Part shown: piece by piece, positions 1-8,599 of the stretch | Layout of the letters: the number at the start of each line of letters is the position of its first letter | Position numbering within the stretch: the first letter of the stretch is position 1 | Program-made: the position numbers and the translations under genes | NCBI GenBank assembly: GCA_910578985.1 | Contig: CAJTSF010000007.1 | Span: 1-64,000, forward strand | Length of the DNA stretch: 64,000 bases | DNA from: an uncultured Odoribacter sp. | GTDB lineage: Bacteria; Bacteroidota; Bacteroidia; Bacteroidales; Marinifilaceae | Direction of reading: 5' to 3' | The notes under the pieces: generated by a model | The model's input: the letters and a program-made list of their open reading frames with translations, nothing else | The model's database searches: none | What the model was told of the DNA's origin: nothing

Positions 1-172
1 GCCGCCCTATACCATTGTGGGTGGTGTCCCTGCCAAAGAAATACGAAAGCGGTTCAATTCTGATATGATAGAACAGATGCAGGTTTTGAAATGGTGGGAT
101 TGGTCGGTAGATAAGATACGGGAGTTTTTGCCTTATCTGATGAATGGCGATTTAGAAAAGAAAAATAGGTAA
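1..172 (+). CDS. Hexapeptide-repeat O-acetyltransferase (CatB/Vat-like), C-terminal fragment
   Basis: The window opens inside a gene; the open frame begins at base 2 and ends with TAA at 170-172, leaving 56 residues. The visible tail contains TIVGGVPAKEIRKRF followed by an aromatic KWWDWS stretch. This is the usual end of left-handed beta-helix acetyltransferases of the xenobiotic/CatB type, where the VGGNPAK-like loop closes the last coil and the WW-containing helix follows. Members transfer acetyl groups from acetyl-CoA to hydroxyls of antibiotics or sugars. The substrate cannot be told from the tail, and a sugar O-acetyltransferase of a polysaccharide cluster is as likely as a resistance enzyme. 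A hairpin terminator follows about 50 bases downstream. Confidence 0.8.
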   Translation, partial: PPYTIVGGVPAKEIRKRFNSDMIEQMQVLKWWDWSVDKIREFLPYLMNGDLEKKNR

Positions 173-221
173 TCATGAGAACAAAACAACTACTGGTATA
201 ACGCCGCAGTTTAGACATAGA

Positions 222-252
222 AAAAAGCCTACAACAGATTTGTAGGCTTTTT
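222..252. terminator. Rho-independent terminator, usable in both directions
   Basis: A 10-base stem (225-234 with 240-249) with a five-base loop is flanked by A-run and T-run, so it can stop the acetyltransferase transcript on the plus strand and the tRNA-Ser transcript coming from the right on the minus strand. Confidence 0.85.
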
Positions 253-276
253 GTTTACCATTTGTCGTAAACCCGG

Positions 277-363
277 CGGAAGAGGAGGGATTCGAACCCT
301 CGGAACAGTTGCCCGTTCACCGCATTTCGAGTGCGGCCCGATCGACCACTCCGGCACCCTTCC
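277..363 (-). tRNA. tRNA-Ser (anticodon CGA)
   Basis: Read on the minus strand this 87-base gene folds as a class II tRNA: a 7-base acceptor stem (GGAAGGG with CTCTTCC, one G-U pair), a D-arm, an anticodon loop CTCGAAA giving anticodon CGA, a long variable arm, and the T-arm GGTTCGAATCC. The long variable arm and anticodon both indicate serine, decoding UCG. The discriminator base is G and the CCA end is not encoded. A TACCTTTG -7 box lies just upstream at 375-382. Confidence 0.97.
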
Positions 364-374
364 CAGTGCGGATG

Positions 375-382
375 CAAAGGTA
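375..382 (-). promoter_or_regulatory. -7 box of the tRNA-Ser(CGA) promoter
   Basis: TACCTTTG on the minus strand matches the Bacteroidota TAnnTTTG element exactly and lies 11 bases before the mature 5' end of the tRNA. The same box precedes the second tRNA-Ser gene in the window. Confidence 0.8.
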
Positions 383-429
383 TGGATTTTTTACAGATAT
401 ACCAAACATCCGACTTTTCCATACGGTCT

Positions 430-1770
430 TTATTGCTCCTTTTTCGGATAGAAGTAGCTTAACAGCAAGTAGCCGCAGATTCCGGCAAACACAGAACCGC
501 CGATGATACCCATCTTTGCCTGATTCAACAGCGTGGCTCCCACTTCCGGAACGGAGGTATAAGAGAGGTTTGCCAGAAACAAGGAGACGGTAAAACCGAT
601 ACCGCCAAGCATGGACATACCGAACAAACCGCGGTTGTCCATGCGGTCCGGCATACGGAGCCATTTGCACTTGATGGAAATCCAGGAAAAGGAGAATATA
701 CCCAACAATTTACCGAATACCAATGCGATAAACACCGTCAGGGTGACGCCCTGCACATCTCCCATCGAGAATCCCTCGAAAGTGATGCTGGCATTGGCAA
801 AAGCAAAAAGCGGCATTACGAGATAATTGACAATGGGCTGCAACCAGTCGGACATCGCCTGCAAAGGACTGACCACATGGGAAGAAGCGTATTCCACTCC
901 GCGGAGCACGTCCAAGTCGGAATTGCTGGGCGTATAGTTTTTCCGAATCATGTCATTCGTTTCGGGAAGTTTGGCAAGGCTCTCCCGAATTTCTCCTACA
1001 CTGCGGGGGATATCGTATTTCGAACGGGCAGGGATGGTAAATGCCACAATCACTCCCGCAATGGTCGGATGGATACCCGAATTCAAAAAAAGCCACCACA
1101 CGATGCTGCCGAAGAAAATGTAAAAGAACCAGTTATGGACTCCGAAACGACCGCCCACACTGAGGACAAGCACAAAAAAGGCTGCCAACAGGAGATAGAG
1201 CAGTTCAAGATTGCTGCTGTAAAAAGCGCCGATAACGATAATACCTCCGATATCGTCCACCACAGCCAAGGCAGTAAGGAATATCTTCAGACTGAGCGGA
1301 ACACGCGAGCCCAATAGGGAAAGCACACCCAACGAGAAAGCGATATCCGTCGCCATCGGTATGGCGGCACCCCGGCTGGCAACACCTTCCGGACAAATCA
1401 AGGCAAACAATACGATGGGAACAATCATACCGCCGCAAGCCGCCACGATAGGCAAAAGCGCCTTGCGAAAGGAGGAAAGTTCGCCGACCAGCATCTCATG
1501 CTTGATTTCCAGCCCGACGGAAAAGAAGAAAATCACCATCAACGCATCATTGATGAAAGACATGATGGTCATGTTTTCTCCATGCACCTGAAACAGATTA
1601 TATCCCCCGACAGAAAGGACCAGTTCCTGAGAAAAGAAGTTGTCGTAAGCCTCTTTCAAGGGAGAGTTCGCAACAATCATAGCGACAAGCGCTACGAACA
1701 ACAGAATGACACCGCTATTGATCTTCGTGTGGATGAAGTGGCGGATGGAAGACTTAAATACTGAATTCAT
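430..1770 (-). CDS. nhaA: Na+/H+ antiporter NhaA
   Basis: Inner-membrane antiporter exchanging two protons for one sodium ion, used in sodium and pH homeostasis. The 446-residue product has the NhaA layout of about 12 membrane segments. The functional residues are visible: TDIAFSLGVL (Asp142, matching Asp133 of E. coli), the transport-site pair VVDDIGG (Asp172 and Asp173, matching Asp163/164), and a GK pair late in the protein in VFGKLLGI (matching Lys300). It is about 60 residues longer than E. coli NhaA, with an insert near residues 255-305 and a short tail. The start lies 3 bases after the stop of the epimerase gene, so the two are probably co-transcribed from the promoter at 2810. Confidence 0.95.
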   Translation of the reverse strand: MNSVFKSSIRHFIHTKINSGVILLFVALVAMIVANSPLKEAYDNFFSQELVLSVGGYNLFQVHGENMTIMSFINDALMVIFFFSVGLEIKHEMLVGELSSFRKALLPIVAACGGMIVPIVLFALICPEGVASRGAAIPMATDIAFSLGVLSLLGSRVPLSLKIFLTALAVVDDIGGIIVIGAFYSSNLELLYLLLAAFFVLVLSVGGRFGVHNWFFYIFFGSIVWWLFLNSGIHPTIAGVIVAFTIPARSKYDIPRSVGEIRESLAKLPETNDMIRKNYTPSNSDLDVLRGVEYASSHVVSPLQAMSDWLQPIVNYLVMPLFAFANASITFEGFSMGDVQGVTLTVFIALVFGKLLGIFSFSWISIKCKWLRMPDRMDNRGLFGMSMLGGIGFTVSLFLANLSYTSVPEVGATLLNQAKMGIIGGSVFAGICGYLLLSYFYPKKEQ

Positions 1771-1773
1771 GTT

Positions 1774-2790
1774 TTACTGATTATATGTTTTAAACCATTC
1801 AATAAATTGCTCTATTCCCTGTTCCAGCGAAGTGGAAGGCGTATAACCATAATCCTGCTCCATGCGGGTGGTATCCGCCCAGGTGCGGTGCACATCGCCG
1901 GGCTGCATGTCCGTGAACTCTTTCACCGCTTTCTTGCCAAGGTTCTGCTCAAGCAGTCGGATAAAGTCCATCAATTGCACGGGCGAACCGTGCCCGATGT
2001 TATACAGTGTCGCCGGCACACCGGCAGTCTCTTCCCGAACAATCTCCTGCCGTTTGATAATCCGGACAATGCCGTCCACAATGTCATCGATATAGGTGAA
2101 GTCACGGGACAAATGACCGTGATTGAATATCCGGATTGGCTCTCCCATCCGGATAGCCTGTGCAAAAAGCATCGGTGCCATATCGGGACGTCCCCACGGA
2201 CCGTAAACGGTGAAAAAGCGTAGCCCGATGCTCTGAATCCCGTAAAGACGGGAGTAGGTGTATGCCATCAATTCATTGCTTTTTTTGGTCGCGGCATACA
2301 GGCTGACGGGATGGTCCACCGCCGTCTCCTCACGGAAAGGCGCTTCCTGCGTATCACCGTACACGGAAGAAGAAGAGGCGTATATCAAGCGCTTGCATCC
2401 CCCGTAGCGGCATTGTTCGAGCAGGTTCAGGAACCCCACGATATTACTCTGCACATAAGTCTCCGGATGCGTCAGGCTGTAACGCACTCCTGCCTGTGCA
2501 GCCAGGTTCACCACGCAGTCGAAACGGTTCTCCCGAAAAAGGGCGTCCAACGCTTCCCGGTCGCAAAGGTCTATCTGCCGGAAGCGGTAAGCGGCATAAC
2601 GAGCGGAACGGTATTCCCTGCCGTATTCCCCTGCCGAGATGCCGCTGTCCTGCAAACGCGCCCTTTTCAACGCCACGTCGTAATAATCATTCATGGAATC
2701 AATCCCGTACACCTCTATCCCCTCCTCCGCCAACCTGCGGGACAAATGATAACCGATGAATCCGGCGTTACCGGTGACTAATACCTGCAT
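1774..2790 (-). CDS. NAD-dependent epimerase, UDP-glucuronate 4-epimerase-like
   Basis: Extended short-chain dehydrogenase of 338 residues. The NAD-binding loop TGNAGFIG is at residues 6-13, a SSSSVYG serine motif near 139-145 and the catalytic YAATK at 165-169. The opening and the DSMNDYYDVALKRARL stretch are typical of CapI/LpsL-type UDP-glucuronate 4-epimerases, which make UDP-galacturonate for capsule or LPS; substrate assignment is by resemblance only. The open frame reaches up to 2823, but the -7 box at 2810-2817 would then lie inside the coding region, so the start at 2790 (MQVLVTG) is chosen. nhaA follows after 3 bases. Confidence 0.88.
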   Translation of the reverse strand: MQVLVTGNAGFIGYHLSRRLAEEGIEVYGIDSMNDYYDVALKRARLQDSGISAGEYGREYRSARYAAYRFRQIDLCDREALDALFRENRFDCVVNLAAQAGVRYSLTHPETYVQSNIVGFLNLLEQCRYGGCKRLIYASSSSVYGDTQEAPFREETAVDHPVSLYAATKKSNELMAYTYSRLYGIQSIGLRFFTVYGPWGRPDMAPMLFAQAIRMGEPIRIFNHGHLSRDFTYIDDIVDGIVRIIKRQEIVREETAGVPATLYNIGHGSPVQLMDFIRLLEQNLGKKAVKEFTDMQPGDVHRTWADTTRMEQDYGYTPSTSLEQGIEQFIEWFKTYNQ

Positions 2791-2809
2791 AGTGATTTTT
2801 TTGACGCCG

Positions 2810-2817
2810 CAAAGATA
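2810..2817 (-). promoter_or_regulatory. -7 box for the epimerase-nhaA unit
   Basis: TATCTTTG on the minus strand, a perfect TAnnTTTG match, 20 bases before the chosen ATG at 2790. It decides against the upstream in-frame ATG at 2823. Confidence 0.7.
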
Positions 2818-2859
2818 GTACATTTATGATATGCTTATCCGCGAAAGAGGAGCAAAATT

Positions 2860-4149
2860 TCACTCCTCGCCCAATTGGAGATTGCCTGAAGTAATTTCCA
2901 CAGGCACAATCCGGTTTGCCAACCGAGAATCATAAGGCAGATGTACCCTGATGTAATTGTCGGTGAAACCGCAGATATGTTCACCAACCCGGCTGTCCTC
3001 AAACAACACGGGACGGACAGTGTCTTCGAAACGACGGCAGAAAGCGGCATGCTTTTTCTCCGACAACTCCAACAACTCCGTCACCCGCCGGTGTTTCTCA
3101 TCCTGAGGTACCGTCAAGGGAATCTCCAACGCCTTCGTACCCTGCCGCTCGGAATAAGGAAAGACGTGCAACTGCGAAACAGGCAGGGAAGCGATAAAGT
3201 CACGGGCATCCTCGAAACAGGCGCGGGTCTCTCCCCGCATGCCCACGATGGTATCCACCCCGATAAAGGCATCCGGCATCGCTGCCTTTATCTTCTCCAT
3301 TTTGGCGGCAAACAGTTCCCGGTCATAACGGCGGCGCATCAGTTTGAGCACCTCGTTGCTCCCCGACTGCAAAGGCACATGGAAATGAGGCATAAAATGG
3401 CGGGAACCTGCCACAAAATCGATAATTTCATCCGTCAGCAGATTGGGCTCGATGGAAGAGATGCGGTAGCGCTCAATATCATCCAAGGTATCCAACTGCC
3501 GCAACAAATCGATAAACCGCTCACCCGTTCCCCGTCCGAAATCCCCCGTATTCACTCCCGTGAGAATCACTTCGCGGACTCCCCTGGAAGCCACATCACG
3601 CACCGCCTCCAACACACGCGCCACAGAAGCGCTCCGACTGCGTCCCCGGGCATAGGGTATCGTGCAATACGTGCAAAAATAGTCGCATCCGTCTTGAATC
3701 TTCAGGAAACAACGGGTACGGTCTCCGAAAGAATACGCCAAATCGAAATCCGCCAACTTGAATACATCACAAGCATGAGGCTCATGCCGTTCCTCCGCTT
3801 CCAAATGGCGAAGATAATGCTCCACATTGAACTTATCGCCTGCCCCAAGCACCAAGTTCACCCCCTCGATGCCCATAATCTCCCCCGCTCTCAACTGGGC
3901 ATAACAGCCCACCACCACCACATACGCCCCGGGATGATGCGCTACAATCTTGCGTATCAGCTGCCGTCCCTTTTTCTCCGCCACATCGGTCACGCTGCAC
4001 GTATTGACCACGAAAATATCCGCCTCTTCCTTGTCGCCGACGGTAATCGTTCCCGCCGCCTCCAAACTGTGGCGAATGGTTGAGGTCTCTGAAAAATTAA
4101 GTTTGCAGCCGAGTGTCAGGTAGGCTACTTTCTTGCCGGCAATATCCAT
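2860..4149 (-). CDS. mtaB: tRNA (t6A37) methylthiotransferase MtaB
   Basis: Radical-SAM enzyme that puts a methylthio group on N6-threonylcarbamoyladenosine at position 37 of tRNAs reading ANN codons. About 429 residues. The N-terminal UPF0004 domain supplies three cluster cysteines (Cys15 in LTLGCKLN, Cys51 in NTCSVTD, Cys82 in VVGCYAQ). The radical-SAM motif GCDYFCTYC gives Cys155, Cys159 and Cys162. The C-terminus (from about residue 370) is a TRAM-like RNA-binding end. The open frame extends to 4179, but its -7 box is at 4177-4184, so MDIAGKK at 4149 is the better start. Divergent from lpxB, with the two promoters about 30 bases apart. Confidence 0.93.
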   Translation of the reverse strand: MDIAGKKVAYLTLGCKLNFSETSTIRHSLEAAGTITVGDKEEADIFVVNTCSVTDVAEKKGRQLIRKIVAHHPGAYVVVVGCYAQLRAGEIMGIEGVNLVLGAGDKFNVEHYLRHLEAEERHEPHACDVFKLADFDLAYSFGDRTRCFLKIQDGCDYFCTYCTIPYARGRSRSASVARVLEAVRDVASRGVREVILTGVNTGDFGRGTGERFIDLLRQLDTLDDIERYRISSIEPNLLTDEIIDFVAGSRHFMPHFHVPLQSGSNEVLKLMRRRYDRELFAAKMEKIKAAMPDAFIGVDTIVGMRGETRACFEDARDFIASLPVSQLHVFPYSERQGTKALEIPLTVPQDEKHRRVTELLELSEKKHAAFCRRFEDTVRPVLFEDSRVGEHICGFTDNYIRVHLPYDSRLANRIVPVEITSGNLQLGEE

Positions 4150-4176
4150 ATCCGCATGTTTTTTGCTTCCCGGCGG

Positions 4177-4184
4177 CAAAAGTA
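4177..4184 (-). promoter_or_regulatory. -7 box of mtaB
   Basis: TACTTTTG on the minus strand, exact TAnnTTTG match, 27 bases upstream of the chosen mtaB ATG and overlapping the longer in-frame start, which it rules out. Confidence 0.7.
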
Positions 4185-4205
4185 ATAATTTGGCTCGTAA
4201 TTTGC

Positions 4206-4213
4206 TATCTTTG
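4206..4213 (+). promoter_or_regulatory. -7 box of lpxB
   Basis: TATCTTTG, exact match, 20 bases upstream of the lpxB ATG. It is back to back with the mtaB promoter, so both units share the roughly 85-base spacer. Confidence 0.75.
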
Positions 4214-4233
4214 CAAACTAAACAGACCGCTTT

Positions 4234-5367
4234 ATGAAATATTACATCATTGCCGGAGAGGCTTCAGGCGACCTGCACGCCTCCAATTTAATCAAAGCAC
4301 TGAAACAAGAAGACCCCGCCGCCGAGGTACGCGGATGGGGAGGCGACCTCATGCGGGAAGCAGGAGCGGACATCGTGCGCCACTACAAAGACACGGCAAT
4401 CATGGGATTCGTAAACGTCGTACGCAAACTGGGCACCATACGGGACAACATCCGTCTCTGCTGCAGCGACATCCGGGAGTGGCATCCCGACGTGGTGATA
4501 CTGGTGGACTATGCCGGTTTCAACCTGCGGATTGCCCGCTTCGCCAAAAGCATCGGACTGAAAGTGTTTTATTACATCTCTCCCAAATTGTGGGCGTGGA
4601 ATACGGGACGGGTTAAAAAAATAAAGAAATACGTGGATCACATGTTCACGATATTCCCCTTTGAAACGGAATTCTACCGCCAATATGGCTATTCCGTGCA
4701 ATACGGAGGAAATCCGCTGGTGGACGCCATTTGCGAACGCCCCTTCCAGCAAGAAACCTTCCAAGACTTCATCCGATCTTTCGGGTTGCCCGACAAACCG
4801 ATTGTCGCCCTGCTGGCCGGAAGCCGGAAACAGGAACTGAAATACGTGCTACCGACCATGTTGAAGATGGTGTCCCACTTTCCCGATTACCAGTTTATCA
4901 TTGCCGGCGCCCCCTCCATGACGGATGCCGACTATGCCCCCTACCTTCACGGCACGGATCTCCGCACCATTTACGGGGCGACCTATCGACTGGTTTCCCA
5001 ATCTGCCGCCGCATTGGTCACGTCAGGCACCGCCACACTGGAAACCGCCTTGCTGCGCACTCCGCAAGTCGTCTGCTACAATATGGAATTTCCACGCCTG
5101 AGCCATTGGATGTTCAAGACTTTCGTCAAGGTGAAATACATCTCGCTCGTCAATCTGATTTTCGGCGGCGAACTAGTCAAAGAGTTAATGCTGGAACAAC
5201 TGACCGAAGAAAACCTCATGCACGAACTGTCGCGCCTGCTGTGCAGCGAACGCTACCGGGAAAAGATGCTGCGCGGGTACGATGAGGTCATCCTTCGCAT
5301 GGGTGAATCCGGCGCCTCCCGCCGCTTCGCCCGTATGATGGTAGAGGCGTTGCGTCAATCCTCGTAA
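4234..5367 (+). CDS. lpxB: Lipid-A-disaccharide synthase LpxB
   Basis: Glycosyltransferase family 19 enzyme that joins UDP-2,3-diacylglucosamine to lipid X to form the lipid A disaccharide at the cytoplasmic face of the inner membrane. 377 residues, the usual length. Family motifs are clear: GEASGDLHA at 8-16, VDYAGFN at 91-97, LLAGSRKQE near 193-201 and the donor-binding SGTATLETAL at 264-273. The ATG at 4234 follows a TATCTTTG promoter. Its last 13 bases overlap the 3' end of the convergent PCMD gene, with no terminator hairpin between them. Confidence 0.96.
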   Translation: MKYYIIAGEASGDLHASNLIKALKQEDPAAEVRGWGGDLMREAGADIVRHYKDTAIMGFVNVVRKLGTIRDNIRLCCSDIREWHPDVVILVDYAGFNLRIARFAKSIGLKVFYYISPKLWAWNTGRVKKIKKYVDHMFTIFPFETEFYRQYGYSVQYGGNPLVDAICERPFQQETFQDFIRSFGLPDKPIVALLAGSRKQELKYVLPTMLKMVSHFPDYQFIIAGAPSMTDADYAPYLHGTDLRTIYGATYRLVSQSAAALVTSGTATLETALLRTPQVVCYNMEFPRLSHWMFKTFVKVKYISLVNLIFGGELVKELMLEQLTEENLMHELSRLLCSERYREKMLRGYDEVILRMGESGASRRFARMMVEALRQSS

Positions 5368-6326
5368 ACCAGTTTCACGTTGTCTATCCAGAACTTGGCG
5401 TCCGGAGCCCCGATATACGCGCCTCCGTCCCCGGAAGAAAAGCGCAGGATAATATGGGTGGGAGCCGTCCCCGGTGCCGCCCAACCGACCTCCCGGACAG
5501 GTACCATCTCCCCTCTGCTGTTCTGACTGTAAGGAATCTGTTCCCCTTTTATCAGGTTCATATAAGGCTTGAAAAACTCCTCTCCCCGGATATCGCCGTA
5601 ATGCACCGGCACACGGTGCCCGTTCTGCCATTCGAGTGTCGCTTCGGCATACCGTTCATAGGCAGTCCCTACCCGCTCGGCATACATATTTCCCTCCTCG
5701 TCCTCCCAACGCCGTTGCAACAAAAGGCACACCTCCGCCTTGTTCCATACGTCGAGCTGCTGTCTGCGGCTGAAACCGGTCGCCTTGATCTGCTTTCCGC
5801 CCGGTTGCACCTTATAGTCGAACTCCAGCGCCATAGGACACCGCTCGAAAGCGATGCGGTGGTTCAACTTGCTCTGCGGATTCTTCGTATCCCGCACCGG
5901 CTCCATCATCTCTCCCAGGAACAGGGAACCGGTCGCCAGCACTGAAATATTAACCAACCCCAGCACCTTCACCTCCTCCATCCGCGTTTCCAACCGCGCA
6001 CAAAACCCATCGCCCCTCTGCTCCGGAAACACGGTAATGCTCGACTTGTACACCCCGCTCACCTTTGCCATCACGGTCGAGGTCGCCCATGGCGACTGCG
6101 TATTATGGTAGGGTGTGTTATTCCTCAACGTATCCCCTTCCGCCACTTCATACAAATACTTCGTCTTGCCCCCGATCACAAAAGACTCCTCCACCATGCG
6201 CACCATCCAGCGGTCCATATCCCCGAACGGCAACAACTCCACCCGCTCTCCTTTCCCCTGTGCCTGTACGGCAAGGACGGACAACAGGCATGCCCATCCG
6301 ACGCATGCGCCACATTTCAATTTCAT
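5355..6326 (-). CDS. PCMD-domain protein, exported
   Basis: 323 residues with a signal peptide (residues 1-23, ending VQAQG). The C-terminal half has the character of the PCMD fold (putative carbohydrate-metabolism domain): FDYKVQPGGKQIK, then a closing strand set ending DAKFWIDNVKLVYED. These domains resemble carbohydrate-binding jelly rolls and are common in Bacteroidota surface and periplasmic proteins, but no reaction is established. It is the last gene of the parA-parB-DUF5683-mltD unit, 10 bases after mltD, and its end overlaps lpxB by 13 bases on the other strand. Periplasmic or surface placement is inferred from the signal peptide. Confidence 0.75.
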   Translation of the reverse strand: MKLKCGACVGWACLLSVLAVQAQGKGERVELLPFGDMDRWMVRMVEESFVIGGKTKYLYEVAEGDTLRNNTPYHNTQSPWATSTVMAKVSGVYKSSITVFPEQRGDGFCARLETRMEEVKVLGLVNISVLATGSLFLGEMMEPVRDTKNPQSKLNHRIAFERCPMALEFDYKVQPGGKQIKATGFSRRQQLDVWNKAEVCLLLQRRWEDEEGNMYAERVGTAYERYAEATLEWQNGHRVPVHYGDIRGEEFFKPYMNLIKGEQIPYSQNSRGEMVPVREVGWAAPGTAPTHIILRFSSGDGGAYIGAPDAKFWIDNVKLVYED

Positions 6327-6336
6327 GACCTTATCG

Positions 6337-7914
6337 TTAAATTTTGATTTTCAACTTCTGTCCCGGTTTGATACGCCGGACATCCGCATCCGACAACCCA
6401 TTCCAACGCATGATATCCCGGTTCGATACACCCGGATATTTCTTGGCGATGGTCCAGAGATTTTCCCCGTTCCGCACAGTGTACACCACAAAATCCCCAT
6501 CAACGGTCTCCACTTTCGGAGCTGAAACCGTATCGTTCACCTTCCCCGTATAATTCGCCTTGTTCTTATATTGCGCGAGCTTGTTCTCCGGCACGTAAAT
6601 CACCAGCTTCTGCCCCTCCCGGATAGTCAGGTTCCTGTTCAAATTATTCCAATACTTCAAATCCGCCAGCCTCACGCCGAACTTCAATGCAATTCCTCCC
6701 GGCACATCGCCGTACTTCACGGTGTACACCAACCGCGCCTTTCCCGCCTGTCCCATGGCAGGCGCATGCACCCGGATACGTGCTTTGGGATCGGCAGTAC
6801 GGTCGCTGTCATTGAAATACTTCGCACGGTTGCACGCAAAGATGGAATCCTGGTTGTCAATGAATTCCCCGACATACTCATAGGGCATCCGTAACGCATA
6901 CGTCTTACCGAAGCCACCCGGAATCACGTCCGCCCGGTACTGTGGATTCAGGTCGCGCAACTCCTCCACCGACAAATCCAGTTTCGCTGCAATCTGTTCG
7001 AAATGCAGCCCGTCCGCCACCATGATGCTGTCGCACATCGACGGGAAAGTCTGTTTCAATGGGACAATACCGTGCTCCCCGTAATAATTGAACACATAAT
7101 TCGCCGCAATGAACGCCGGCACATACCCCCTCGTCTCGCGCGGCAAATGGTAATAAATATCCCAATAATTCCGCTTGCCTCCCGAGCGCCGTATCGCCTT
7201 GTTCACATTACCCGGACCGCAGTTGTAAGCGGCAATCACCAGAATCCAGTCTTCATAAATCGAATACAGGTCATTCAAATACTTCACCGCCGCCTGCGTG
7301 GACACATAAGGATCGCGCCGCTCATCCACATACGAATTGATTTCCAACTTGTACATCCGTCCCGTGGAATACATGAACTGCCACAATCCGCACGCTCCCA
7401 CACGCGACAACGCCCGCGGGTTCAGCGCACTCTCGATGACCGGCAGATACTTCAACTCCAACGGCATGCACTCCGCATCCAGCGCCTCCTCGAAAATCGG
7501 GAAATAATACTCCCCAAGCCCCAGCATGGCAGCCACCTGCATCGGGCGTTTCACCATATACAGCTCGATATAATTCCGCACAATCTCGTTGAACGACAGC
7601 GGCACCGCCGACTGCAACGCATCCAGACGCGCAAGGTACAGCGAATCGCTGCACGTCACCGTATTCCGGCATCCCTCCGCCACCGTCAGCGAATCCCCGT
7701 ACTCCAGTCCTGCGTACCGCCCTGCATGCCAACTCTTGTAATAATAATCCAACCGGTCAATATATCCCTGCGGCACCGAATCCTCCAGCACTACGGGTAT
7801 CCTCTTCCCGTCCTCCGTCCACAGCGAATCCGCCGCCCCGCAATCCATACCCCATGCCGGGAAACCTGCCAGCCATACGCACACACCCATGCTAACACAC
7901 CATCTCTTCATCAT
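6337..7914 (-). CDS. mltD: Membrane-bound lytic transglycosylase with LysM domains (MltD-like)
   Basis: Cleaves the MurNAc-GlcNAc bond of peptidoglycan in the periplasm. 525 residues: signal peptide (1-22), then an SLT domain with catalytic Glu161 in YLPVIESALNP, the GLWQFM motif at 176-181 and AYNCGPGNV further on. Two good LysM repeats follow (starting at VYTVKYGD and VYTVRNGE), the second running to the C-terminus at LKIKI, and a weaker LysM-like stretch precedes them. Glycan binding by LysM anchors the enzyme to the wall. Start may be either of two adjacent Met codons (7914 or 7911). It lies 13 bases after the DUF5683 gene in the par unit. Confidence 0.92.
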   Translation of the reverse strand: MMKRWCVSMGVCVWLAGFPAWGMDCGAADSLWTEDGKRIPVVLEDSVPQGYIDRLDYYYKSWHAGRYAGLEYGDSLTVAEGCRNTVTCSDSLYLARLDALQSAVPLSFNEIVRNYIELYMVKRPMQVAAMLGLGEYYFPIFEEALDAECMPLELKYLPVIESALNPRALSRVGACGLWQFMYSTGRMYKLEINSYVDERRDPYVSTQAAVKYLNDLYSIYEDWILVIAAYNCGPGNVNKAIRRSGGKRNYWDIYYHLPRETRGYVPAFIAANYVFNYYGEHGIVPLKQTFPSMCDSIMVADGLHFEQIAAKLDLSVEELRDLNPQYRADVIPGGFGKTYALRMPYEYVGEFIDNQDSIFACNRAKYFNDSDRTADPKARIRVHAPAMGQAGKARLVYTVKYGDVPGGIALKFGVRLADLKYWNNLNRNLTIREGQKLVIYVPENKLAQYKNKANYTGKVNDTVSAPKVETVDGDFVVYTVRNGENLWTIAKKYPGVSNRDIMRWNGLSDADVRRIKPGQKLKIKI

Positions 7915-7927
7915 AAACCTTTTCCAT

Positions 7928-8599
7928 TTAAAAATTCAACGTCAGCGTCAGCCCCACCATGCCCCCGCTCAACGGGCTGTAAGAAGAGGTCGGACGCACA
8001 TGCAGGCTCAAATCGTCGTCTATCTCGAAATCGTAGAAGTGGGCATACACCGTCGCGTCGATGATATTCACCGCATAAATCGCCGCCATGATGATATAAC
8101 ACAAGTCACGGTTACGCTTGAAATTCCGCTTCCGGTTGTTCAGCACGTCCGCAAACCACTTCCTCATCGAATCATTCTGAAAACGCTCCGACTGCAAATC
8201 GAAGTTCTTCGGTATCTTGTCCCATGCCGGATTATCCGGATAAGGCGTATCCGGATTCTTTGCCAGCGCCTCCGTATACTGCACCCACTCGATATAAGCG
8301 TCCCGGTACTCCCGATAACGCTTCTGGTTCCATGTAATCCCGTATATGTCCGCCGCCACCCCGCCGTACAAGATGGGTACCTTCCACCACTGCCCGTTGT
8401 AAATCTGCCCCGATCCCGGCAGCACCATCGCCATGATGGTCGCCCGATGAGGCGAATGGGGCTTCTTTTCCGCCCGTTCCGTCGGCGGCACCGTATCCCC
8501 CTCCACCCTCAAATCAAGCGTATCCCGTCCCACCCCGGCAGCCAATGCGCCGAATCCCCACACACATAATATCATCCACAAAAGGAGGGTTGTTCTCAT
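7928..8599 (-). CDS. DUF5683 membrane protein
   Basis: 223 residues. An N-terminal hydrophobic signal (1-21) is followed by a polar region and then the DUF5683 core, recognisable from PGSGQIYNGQWWKVPILYGG and later a YIIMAAIYAVNIIDATVYAHF membrane segment near 165-185. The C-terminus ends in alternating residues with a terminal Phe. Function is not known; the family sits beside parAB and a lytic transglycosylase in many Bacteroidota as far as I recall. Its ATG overlaps the parB stop by 4 bases, implying translational coupling. Confidence 0.85.
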   Translation of the reverse strand: MRTTLLLWMILCVWGFGALAAGVGRDTLDLRVEGDTVPPTERAEKKPHSPHRATIMAMVLPGSGQIYNGQWWKVPILYGGVAADIYGITWNQKRYREYRDAYIEWVQYTEALAKNPDTPYPDNPAWDKIPKNFDLQSERFQNDSMRKWFADVLNNRKRNFKRNRDLCYIIMAAIYAVNIIDATVYAHFYDFEIDDDLSLHVRPTSSYSPLSGGMVGLTLTLNF